From Chloroflexota bacterium (GTDB lineage: Bacteria; Chloroflexota; Dormibacteria; CF-121): a stretch of 7,667 nucleotides of DNA. Under the pieces are notes generated by a model, which saw only the letters and a program-made list of their open reading frames with translations, had not been told where the DNA came from and made no database searches. Made by a program: the position numbers and the translations under genes. This document shows, piece after piece, positions 1-5,526 of this stretch. The stretch's first letter is position 1. Each line of letters opens with the position of its first letter. Location: positions 1 to 7,667 of the forward strand of contig VBGO01000119.1 of assembly GCA_005882525.1 (NCBI GenBank). The letters are read 5' to 3'.

Positions 1-139
1 CAGACATGTCGGTTTCTGCGTCTTTCAGTTCGATTCTTCAAGTCGACGCGCCCGGTGCGTCTAGATTTGCACGAGTCTTCACCCGATTACTACATGAAGT
101 ACTACAGAGTGCAGGTCGTCCAGACGGGTTCCAGCGTGA

Positions 140-607
140 TCAAGCCCTGCGATCGCCCTGGGATCGGCCGGCGCCAGCAACGCGAATGCCACGCCTATTG
201 GAGCGCTTGCCTTTCCCTGAAGCTGCCTTGAGCAGCTGGGTGATCCGTTGATGGGAGAGCCCCAGCACGCGACCGGCATCACGCACCGTCTAGTGAGCGG
301 TTTGAACGAGATCGGCTGCAACCTCGGCGCTGGCGATTGCCGCCTCACGCTGTAGGACCTCGGCCTCGCCCCTAACCTTGCGAGCTCGTCCCACCTTCCC
401 CTGAAGATCACGCGGCAGCACGGGTTCGATCCTGACGTCGAAGGATTCCGAAGGGACATCCAAGAAGAGGGCGATCGCGTCACGCACCATGGCCTCAGCC
501 TTCTCGAGCCGCCGTGGCTGCGTGTGGACGCCCCTCAACTCGGGAACACTGATCGCCCACCAGTCACCGCTGCGCTGACACCGAGCGGTGTAGGTCTTAC
601 GCTTCAT
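140..607 (-). pseudogene. hicB: HicB-family antitoxin interrupted by in-frame TAG
   Basis: This is an antitoxin of the HicB type, which would neutralise HicA and autoregulate its operon. ATG at 607 is the likely start; two GTG codons at 614-619 are alternatives. The ATG overlaps the end of hicA as ATGA, typical of coupled toxin-antitoxin genes. The first reading segment (to 290) carries the partial RNase-H-like HicB fold: RSGDWWAISVPELRGVHTQ followed by a helix with AEAMVRDAIALFLDV. A charged helical linker follows, ending DLVQTAH. A TAG then stops translation, but the same frame continues to a TGA at 140-142 with TVRDAGRVLGLSHQRITQLL, a clear helix-turn-helix. Relatives I recall from actinobacteria have both parts in one protein, so the TAG looks like a nonsense mutation (for example from TTG or CTG). 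A truncated 105-residue antitoxin without DNA binding remains possible. The partner hicA is also damaged, which favours decay. Confidence 0.75.
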
Positions 608-790
608 CGCTTCCACCACCCGCGGCCCAACTCAGCATCCAGGGTTGTGAAGATGCCTTGGGCAGTGATCTCGTTGATCTCGCGATGCCGCGGGATCGTG
701 ACCTTGGTTCGGCCGCACTGCCAGACCTCCCTCCGCGCCACCAGCCGTCGCCCAGGCGGTAAACCACTCGGGAGTCATGGCGCGAGTCCA
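604..790 (-). pseudogene. hicA: HicA-family mRNA interferase remnant, frame-disrupted
   Basis: This is a remnant of a HicA toxin, a small RNA-binding ribonuclease with a double-stranded RNA-binding fold. The C-terminal part reads from about 711 to a TGA at 604-606: RTKVTIPRHREINEITAQ, then a segment ending LGRGWWKR, which matches the conserved PRHREIN region and tail of one HicA subgroup. A plausible upstream strand, RVVYRLG (VVYRLG at 750-767), lies in a different frame. Removing the 38 bases at 712-749 would join the two parts, and 38 is not a multiple of three, so the reading frame is broken. No convincing N-terminal helix or start codon is visible further upstream, where a tandem repeat (821-841) begins. 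The stop overlaps the hicB start, which supports the identification by context. The upstream boundary is approximate. Confidence 0.62.
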
Positions 791-820
791 CGTGTGCCGC
801 GTTGCGCGGAGTTCTACACG

Positions 821-841
821 CTGGCAACGGCCTGGCAACAG
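821..841. repeat. Tandem 11-base direct repeat, possible recombinase arm site
   Basis: CTGGCAACGGC is followed directly by CTGGCAACAG. A very similar pair, CTGCCAACAGC then CTGCCAACAG, lies at 1541-1561 beside the second tRNA-Arg-like copy. This pair is about 50 bases from the acceptor end of the first tRNA-Arg-like fragment. Tandem short repeats at this distance from a tRNA core are typical of arm-type binding sites of tyrosine recombinases. The sequence shows the repeats; the recombinase role is inferred. Confidence 0.5.
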
Positions 842-891
842 ATAGGCCGCCACTAGCCTTTGGGATGGACCTCCGTACGGGGGGACCGAAG

Positions 892-939
892 TGCGCCTGA
901 CAGGAATCGAACCTGCTGCCTTTCGGTCCGAAGCCAGAC
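892..939 (-). other. 3' half of tRNA-Arg(TCG)-like sequence, probable attachment-site copy
   Basis: Read on the minus strand, this holds a 7-base loop CTTCGGA (anticodon TCG, Arg) at 927-933, a 5-base variable region, a T arm with loop TTCGATT (905-911) and stem GCAGG/CCTGT, then the acceptor strand CAGGCGC and discriminator A. The CCA is absent. The 5' anticodon-stem strand TCTGG is present but pairs poorly with CCGAA, and no D arm or 5' acceptor strand follows. It matches the fuller copy at 1449-1526 closely from the anticodon loop to the discriminator. That span is the usual core of tRNA-targeted integration. It is therefore probably an attachment-site duplicate and not a working tRNA. The nitroreductase-like gene ends three bases beyond it. 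Confidence 0.65.
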
Positions 940-942
940 GAG

Positions 943-1293
943 TTAGACCCGCTCGAGCTTGAACACCGCATGCTCCGGTGCGATGGCGGCGAAGTCCGCG
1001 TCTGACGATTGCGACGTCGCGTCGAAGTAAGGCCGCAGCATTCGGCTGCCGCCGAGACCGATGCGTGCTCGGAGGAACGGCACGCGTTCGGAGAGTGGAA
1101 CCTCCCTCAGGCGTACATCATCACGAACGGCACCGCGGCTAAGAGTCACGCGGCCGGCCGTGCGAGCGTTCTTGACGGTGTTCGTTTCGCCGAACACCGC
1201 CACCCAGTAGCGGCCGTCAGCTTGTTCCACGAGCCAGATCGGCGTCGAGTACTCCTTGCCGGTGGTCCGGCCACGAACCGTGACAAGCCACAT
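943..1293 (-). CDS. Nitroreductase/deazaflavin-dependent oxidoreductase family protein, 5' end damaged
   Basis: The product resembles the small split-barrel nitroreductases (Ddn family), many of which use F420H2 or another deazaflavin to reduce quinones or nitro compounds. Visible family marks are LVTVRGRTTGKEYSTP near the start, GETNTVKNARTAGRVTL in the middle and IAPEHAVFKLE at the C terminus, which looks complete. The first ATG (1293) gives 116 residues, shorter than the roughly 140 usual in the family. In-frame sequence upstream of that ATG still looks homologous back to about 1380 (KKYRHTIGLRVGNGLLTRL, then RGGIGPKA), yet no ATG, GTG or TTG occurs there in frame. The original start is thus lost, frameshifted or an unusual codon. 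The TAA at 943-945 lies against the tRNA-Arg-like fragment. Substrate and cofactor are not determined by the sequence. Confidence 0.72.
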   Translation of the reverse strand: MWLVTVRGRTTGKEYSTPIWLVEQADGRYWVAVFGETNTVKNARTAGRVTLSRGAVRDDVRLREVPLSERVPFLRARIGLGGSRMLRPYFDATSQSSDADFAAIAPEHAVFKLERV

Positions 1294-1448
1294 GGCCTTT
1301 GGTCCAATCCCGCCGCGAACGAGGCGAGTCAGCAGACCGTTCCCGACCCGCAGCCCGATCGTGTGCCTGTATTTCTTGCCGATGCCAGGATTGTGGCATC
1401 GATCACTCCGGCACAGATGGCTGGAGATGACCCCCGACGAGCTGCGTG

Positions 1449-1526
1449 TGGTGCGCCTGGCAGGAATCGAACCTGCTGCCTTTCGGTCGGGAGCCGAACG
1501 CTCTGTCCGGTGAGAACAACAGTGGC
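1449..1526 (-). tRNA. tRNA-Arg-like gene or pseudogene with anticodon CCC
   Basis: A full cloverleaf can be drawn on the minus strand: acceptor GCCACTG (1520-1526) with CAGGCGC (1453-1459), D stem GTTC/GAGC with loop TCACCGGACA, anticodon stem TTCGG/CCGAA perfectly paired around loop CTCCCGA, variable AGGCA, T stem GCAGG/CCTGC perfectly paired around TTCGATT, discriminator A and encoded CCA. The total is 78 bases. Acceptor pairs 3-70 and 4-69 are mismatched. The body resembles tRNA-Arg, including A after the GG of the D loop (A20) and C35, both arginine identity bases. The anticodon, however, is CCC, which would read the glycine codon GGG; one G-to-C change at base 36 from CCG would explain it. 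Most likely this is a decayed tRNA-Arg acting as an attachment site. A functional tRNA is less likely. Confidence 0.55.
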
Positions 1527-1540
1527 GGCGCTGAGTGCGT

Positions 1541-1561
1541 CTGCCAACAGCCTGCCAACAG
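1541..1561. repeat. Tandem 11-base direct repeat beside the tRNA-Arg-like copy
   Basis: CTGCCAACAGC is followed by CTGCCAACAG, starting 14 bases beyond the 5' end of the tRNA-like sequence. It is the counterpart of the pair at 821-841. The two pairs lie outside the segment bounded by the two tRNA-Arg-like copies. It is a candidate recombinase arm site. Confidence 0.5.
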
Positions 1562-1576
1562 AGCGGTCGGTGCGGG

Positions 1577-1604
1577 GCGGTAGCGTGAACCCCCCGCTTA
1601 CCGC
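1577..1604. other. Hairpin between tRNA-Arg-like and tRNA-Pro-like copies
   Basis: GCGGTAGCG (1577-1585) pairs with CGCTTACCGC (1595-1604), leaving one bulged T, around a C-rich loop. There is no U-tract on either strand, so it is not an obvious intrinsic terminator. It may be structural DNA within an attachment region. Confidence 0.35.
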
Positions 1605-1621
1605 GTCCACGGGGAGGGTGG

Positions 1622-1671
1622 TGGTCGGGGGCCTGGGATTTGAACCCGGGGCCTCACGGTCCCGAACCCTG
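1622..1671 (-). other. 3' half of tRNA-Pro(CGG), attachment-site copy P1
   Basis: On the minus strand the segment gives anticodon loop TTCGGGA (1660-1666, anticodon CGG, proline), 3' stem CCGTG, variable AGGCC, a T arm with loop TTCAAAT (1638-1644), acceptor strand GCCCCCG, discriminator A and encoded CCA. The terminal G72 implied by GCCCCCG fits the C1-G72 pair typical of bacterial tRNA-Pro. The T stem has one mismatch (CCGGG with CCCAG). There is no matching 5' acceptor or D arm at the required distance, so this is a half tRNA. It matches the copy at 7064-7110 over 47 bases with one difference, from the anticodon loop to CCA. Confidence 0.72.
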
Positions 1672-1784
1672 TGGACGTCGGGTCCTGCCGTGTCCGACAG
1701 ACTCCCGCGTGGTCCTCGCGAATACGGAATCGCCCAGGTTGGTGTCCTTTGGTGACCCCCTAGAGCCGTCCCGTCCCGGGAATG
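1672..1784. repeat. Flanking arm of tRNA-Pro copy P1, shared with P3
   Basis: This block resembles 7114-7226 by hand alignment with small gaps. Shared pieces include GTGTCC, CTCCCG, GAATAC at 1720-1725, GTGTCC followed by GGTGACC/GGTTACC, and CCGGGAATG (1776-1784). In both copies the distance from the CCA end to the last base of CCGGGAATG is 163 bases. It contains the near-tandem repeat TTGGTGTCCT then TTGGTGACC at 1739-1757, a candidate recombinase arm site. No gene is supported between 1527 and 1899 apart from these elements. Confidence 0.5.
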
Positions 1785-1899
1785 CGTTATACGGCTGTGA
1801 TCCGGCGGCGATGCTCACGGCCCATGTCGGCTTCTCAGGGATTGGACAGATGAGCCAGGCTGGATGGTCAGAGGCGAACTCGCTGATACAGAACCCGAC

Positions 1900-2448
<549 letters not shown>

Positions 2449-2526
2449 TTCGCAAGAGTACCGCCCACCAATCGGATCACCAAATCCGCGACACACCACT
2501 AACGACAACCCCAGGTTGAGAGCGGC

Positions 2527-2547
2527 TGCGTACTGGATGCGTACTGG
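2527..2547. repeat. Tandem TGCGTACTGG repeat in the divergent intergenic region
   Basis: TGCGTACTGG occurs at 2527-2536 and again at 2538-2547, a period of 11, ending six bases before the ATG at 2553. It could be an operator for the plus-strand gene or another recombinase-type repeat. No good -35/-10 pair is evident beside it. Confidence 0.4.
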
Positions 2548-2552
2548 CACGC

Positions 2553-2909
2553 ATGGCTTACCGTCCTCCCATGATCTCTGCGACAGACGCGGCGGTCATC
2601 GAGCGGGCCTATCGCCTGGCGAATAAGGCCATGTTCACGGTGGCGCTCCAGGTCCGACGGCTTGACTCCCTTGAGCCTGAGGACGAGAACTTCGTCTTTC
2701 GGAAGCATGCGGACTGGGAGTTTCTAATCGTGTCTCTGTATCGGCTGCAACGTGCCGCCCAGATTGTGACTGCCACCGAGCGCGGCGTCACAGAGGTCAT
2801 CCCAGCGCTGGTTCAGTTTCGGAAGCAGGTTCCCGGACAGAAGACCATGCGCGATGTCGGCGAGCACTTCGACGACTACGCGCTCGACCAGAGCTCTACC
2901 CAGGGCCTA
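2553..2909 (+). pseudogene. Conserved hypothetical protein, C-terminally truncated
   Basis: This is the only clearly coding plus-strand gene. The first ATG is at 2553, with a second in-frame ATG at 2571. About 115 residues have real-protein character: an amphipathic N-terminal region with ATDAAVIERAYRLANKAM, then EPEDENFVFRKHADWEFLIV, and a helical end with MRDVGEHFDDYALDQ (near 2850-2892). I recall actinobacterial hypothetical proteins with a similar ending but a further C-terminal segment of perhaps 50 residues; I cannot name a function. After about 2892 the frame runs on to a stop at 3036-3038, but that part lies antisense to the ABC permease and has no protein-like character. The gene therefore seems cut by a junction near 2892-2912, just where the permease stops. 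If translated, it would give a 161-residue protein with an artificial tail. Confidence 0.6.
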
Positions 2910-3698
2910 TCAGTGAGATACCCAGCGGAACCAGCGAATCCCAATCACCGCGAACACCACGGTGTAGCCCAAGCTGGCGAAGAGCGCACCCCAGAGTTGA
3001 CCGCTCCAAGGAGTCGCACCCATGGCGGCCGACAGTAACGTCTCGAGACAGCCGCCAGGCGACCAGCGGGACACCAGCTCGACCGTCGTTCCGAGCCGAT
3101 CTGTATCTCCGAAGAGGCTGAGACCGATTAGGGGTACGTAAAGGAGGCGGCCAGCCGCGTTGAGCGTGTCCGCCGACGCTATCAGTCCCACAATCGCTTG
3201 GCCAATGCTGAGGAAGACGGCAGATCCGAGCAACGCGACCAGAACTGTGAACAGGTAGTCCTGCGGGGGCAGGGTGACACCCACGAAGAGGGCGGCAACC
3301 ACCAGAACCACAATCGCCATGACCAGAACTGCGCCGAGTTGCACGATCCAGCGGCTGACCATGATGGTCCAGGTCGGGGCCGGTGTCACCCGAAGCCGCT
3401 GAAAGACGCCGGTATCGCGGTCGCGCGCGATCGCCAGCGAGTAGCCGACGGTCCCGATCGAGACCAGCCCCACGGTGAGCGCGAGGCTGATACGGAACTC
3501 GGTACCGCCTAGTGCCGCCGAATTCTTACCGAGCCCAGTGGCCACCAACAAGATGAGAGGAAGCGCAAAGGTGAGCACCAAAGACAGAGAAGTACGCATC
3601 TGAGCCGTGGTATCTGCACGCAGGAGAACCTTGAGCGATGACGACCAGGTGGGGACCGCCACCGAGCGACGCTCGGGAACCCTTGCGTCATCAGTCAC
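2910..3698 (-). CDS. ABC-2 type transporter permease
   Basis: This is the membrane subunit of an ABC exporter, 262 residues long, paired with the ATPase encoded just upstream. The start is GTG 3698, which overlaps the ATPase stop by 8 bases and implies translational coupling. A cytoplasmic N-terminal stretch of about 35 residues precedes roughly six hydrophobic segments, near residues 38-56, 69-90, 112-140, 147-173, 183-197 and 237-256. The loop ARDRDTGVFQRLRVTPAP (91-108) is the coupling motif typical of ABC-2 permeases (E/D-R-GT-RLR-TP). The length is normal, and the C terminus WFRW is usual, followed by VSH, which may reflect a junction just after the gene. ABC-2 exporters of this class often export drugs, lipids or polysaccharides; nothing here fixes the substrate. 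The cell location is the cytoplasmic membrane. Confidence 0.9.
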   Translation of the reverse strand: MTDDARVPERRSVAVPTWSSSLKVLLRADTTAQMRTSLSLVLTFALPLILLVATGLGKNSAALGGTEFRISLALTVGLVSIGTVGYSLAIARDRDTGVFQRLRVTPAPTWTIMVSRWIVQLGAVLVMAIVVLVVAALFVGVTLPPQDYLFTVLVALLGSAVFLSIGQAIVGLIASADTLNAAGRLLYVPLIGLSLFGDTDRLGTTVELVSRWSPGGCLETLLSAAMGATPWSGQLWGALFASLGYTVVFAVIGIRWFRWVSH

Positions 3699-4455
3699 GC
3701 AATTCCCGTCCGGTTAGCGCGATGAAGACATCCTCCAGAGTGACCGGCCCGTGTGCCGCCTGGCGGACTTGGGGGTCATCGCGATGGGCTGCGATGAGAG
3801 CGGCGGGCGTGCCTACCGTCAGTATCTTGCCGTGATCCATGATGGCGACGCGATCACAAACTGCCTGCGCCTCCTCCATCGAGTGTGTCGTGAGCAGGAT
3901 GCTGCGCCCCTCTTTGCGGAACCGCTCGATTCGGTCCCAGAGCTGGCGCCGGGCTTGGGGGTCGAGCCCGGCGGTGGGCTCGTCGAGCAGCACCAGCGCG
4001 GGATCATGGATGGTCGCGATCAGCAGTGAGAATCGTTGCTGCTGGCCCCCCGATAGCTCCCGAAAGCGCTTGGACGCTTCCTTCTGCAGGTTGATTTGTC
4101 CCAGGAGTTCGCGTATCTGCGCCGATGTGAGAGTGACGCCGTACAGGCCAGCGTACAACCGCACGATCTCGACCAGCGTGAGACTCGAGTGAAAGCTCGT
4201 CGTCTGCAGTTGGACTCCGAGCTGGGCCTTGGCTTGCAGCGGGTGAGCGCGGGCGTCGACGTCTCCGATCACTATGTCCCCCGCCGCCGGACGCAGCAGC
4301 CCTTCGATGGCGCTCAGCGCGCTGGTCTTCCCGGCACCGTTGGGACCCAGCAGTCCATAGATCTCCCCCTCGCGAACCTCGAGGTCAATGCTGTCAACCG
4401 CGACGATCGAGCCGTAGGCGACCCGAAGCCCGCTAACCCTGAGCGCTGGTGTCAA
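3691..4455 (-). CDS. ABC transporter ATP-binding protein
   Basis: This is the 254-residue ATPase of a two-gene ABC-2 exporter, which drives export through the permease encoded downstream. All catalytic motifs are intact: Walker A GPNGAGKT (37-44), a Q-loop glutamine at about 84 (QLQTTSF), signature LSGGQQQR (134-141), Walker B ALVLLDEPTAGLD (153-165) and the H-loop histidine at 191 in LLTTHSMEEA. The C-terminal VTLEDVFIALTGRELRD is typical of DrrA/CcmA-type drug-export ATPases. The predicted start is TTG 4455; no ATG or GTG occurs nearby in frame and homology begins right after it, so this rare start is accepted with some caution. The stop at 3691-3693 overlaps the permease GTG. The VapC gene lies 122 bases upstream on the same strand, without an obvious terminator between them. 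Confidence 0.93.
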   Translation of the reverse strand: MTPALRVSGLRVAYGSIVAVDSIDLEVREGEIYGLLGPNGAGKTSALSAIEGLLRPAAGDIVIGDVDARAHPLQAKAQLGVQLQTTSFHSSLTLVEIVRLYAGLYGVTLTSAQIRELLGQINLQKEASKRFRELSGGQQQRFSLLIATIHDPALVLLDEPTAGLDPQARRQLWDRIERFRKEGRSILLTTHSMEEAQAVCDRVAIMDHGKILTVGTPAALIAAHRDDPQVRQAAHGPVTLEDVFIALTGRELRD

Positions 4456-4577
4456 GGCGGGAGTAGTGGACTGTGTCGTTGTCAGGACATCTTCTCGAAT
4501 GGGCGTGCCAACTGGAAGGGAGGGCCAATTATTCTAGGAGAGCCTCGGGCGCGAGGGCATGCGCGGTTCCACAGTGC

Positions 4578-4994
4578 TCAGGCCGACGGCAGAAGGCGAA
4601 AACGCCGACGTCCCGGTCCCCGTAGGGCATGGAAATGGCGGTGATCCAGCGTGAGCACATCCCAAACGCCATAGCGCTCAGCGAGGACCACGATCGAAGC
4701 GTCGGCAAGATCGATTTCGAGATTCGGATAGCGCCTCAGGATCACAGCAGCTAAACCTATATCCGCTCCGGTGAAACTCTCCAGCCGGTAGGCACCTCGG
4801 GCGACTTCGTCCAGCACCGCACGCTGGGCGCCAGCGCCGACCCTGGTGGCCAGCAGGTAGTCAAGCTCGGCCAGAACGAAAGGCGACAAGAGAAGTGGTG
4901 CGCGAGCTTGGCGGAGGGCTGCGGCCGCTTGGGCGTGTAGGTGCTGGCTGCCATCAATTGCGGCCAGCAAACCGCTCGTGTCGAGAAGGATCAC
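4578..4994 (-). CDS. vapC: PIN-domain ribonuclease toxin, VapC family
   Basis: This is a 138-residue PIN domain, the metal-dependent RNase toxin of a VapBC pair. It acts in the cytoplasm on RNA; known members often cut tRNA or rRNA, but the target here is not known. The acidic active-site set is present: D5 in LLDTSG, E43 in LAELDYLL, D95 and D98 in EIDLADASIV and D117 in LTLDHRHF. The length is normal for the family and nothing suggests truncation. The start is GTG 4994, which overlaps the antitoxin stop as GTGA (4 bases), a usual toxin-antitoxin arrangement implying coupling. Transcription might continue into the ABC genes downstream. Confidence 0.9.
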   Translation of the reverse strand: MILLDTSGLLAAIDGSQHLHAQAAAALRQARAPLLLSPFVLAELDYLLATRVGAGAQRAVLDEVARGAYRLESFTGADIGLAAVILRRYPNLEIDLADASIVVLAERYGVWDVLTLDHRHFHALRGPGRRRFRLLPSA

Positions 4995-5221
4995 TTCTCG
5001 CCGAATCCAGCCAGCAGCTCGTCGACGTTCTCCGCAAGATCAGGTTTGCCGCTTGTGAACAACGGAAGTCTGGGCTCGGCGTGGCGCGACTGCAGAAGAC
5101 GTTCGACTCCCTCGCGGATCAGGTCCGCCTCCGTCCGGCCCGCTTCGTAGGCAGCTCGGGCAAGGCTGCTCTTCAAGTCTTCAGGCAAGTAGATTGTGGT
5201 CCGCTTCACGCCATACATCAT
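4991..5221 (-). CDS. vapB: Ribbon-helix-helix antitoxin, VapB/CopG type
   Basis: This is a 76-residue antitoxin. The N terminus VKRTTIYLPEDLK (residues 5-17) is a classic ribbon-helix-helix DNA-binding strand, followed by two helices (about 14-28 and 30-46, with AGRTEADLIREGVERLL). The C-terminal tail to GFGEK would wrap around and inhibit VapC. It probably represses its own promoter together with VapC. Two adjacent ATG codons (5221 and 5218) are possible starts, and GTG at residue 5 would give the most typical family N terminus; no strong ribosome-binding site separates them. The gene overlaps vapC by 4 bases. Its 5' end is about 60 bases from the tRNA-Pro scar P2, so this pair sits at the edge of a segment. 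Confidence 0.88.
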   Translation of the reverse strand: MMYGVKRTTIYLPEDLKSSLARAAYEAGRTEADLIREGVERLLQSRHAEPRLPLFTSGKPDLAENVDELLAGFGEK

Positions 5222-5279
5222 GCCATACGCTGGAAATCTGTGACCTCTCTGTGATCTCCGGCGCTCCAGACCACGGCCA

Positions 5280-5352
5280 AGGGCGATTTTGAATACGGAA
5301 TTGGTCGGGGCCCGGGATTTGAATCGCCCTGAGTTTGGTGGAAACTTAGGGC
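5280..5352. other. Short tRNA-Pro scar P2 with competing hairpins
   Basis: At 5302-5323 the minus strand reads TTCAAAT, CCCGG, an acceptor strand lacking one C, discriminator A and CCA: the last part of the same tRNA-Pro as P1 and P3, beginning at the T loop. GAATACGGAAT at 5291-5301, directly beside the CCA, is identical to 1720-1730 in the P1 arm. A perfect 9-base inverted repeat (5280-5288 with 5322-5330) brackets the scar. A second hairpin, 5326-5336 with 5342-5352, has 11 base pairs including one G-T, and a five-base loop. The two structures share 5326-5330, so they exclude each other. No T-tract follows on either strand. The 174 bases from 5353 to 5526 hold nothing I can identify. Confidence 0.5.
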
Positions 5353-5526
5353 AGCTACAGCGGCCACGCGCCGGGACATCAGTCGGTGCTGCGCGACCTT
5401 CTCGCGGGATACGAGGTCGAGCAACTTGCGCGTGCTCGCTCGAAGCCGGTCGGCGGCCCCTCTCCCCTTTCCCACAAAGACGACGCGGGGGGAAACCACC
5501 GCCAGCCTTGAATCGCGATTACATCG

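Noticed and set aside
140..607. Programmed TAG readthrough or stop-codon reassignment in hicB
   Set aside because: Other genes in the window end normally at TAA and TGA, no recoding signal is visible, and the partner hicA is also broken, so mutation is simpler.
862..892. Palindrome-like CCTCCGTACGGGGG region and the 8-base inverted repeat GGACCGAA (883-890) with 922-929
   Set aside because: The palindrome is imperfect and has no T-tract. The inverted repeat overlaps the tRNA-like core and may be chance in GC-rich DNA.
1009..1755. Long plus-strand open frame of 248 codons
   Set aside because: It runs antisense to the nitroreductase gene and through the tRNA-Arg-like and tRNA-Pro sequences. 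The stretch EPGASRSRT arises from translating the tRNA-Pro end backwards.
5218..5499. Minus-strand open frame of 93 codons that overlaps the vapB start by four bases
   Set aside because: It translates through the tRNA-Pro scar (DSNPGPRP) and hairpins and has no recognisable domain, so the overlap with vapB is likely chance.
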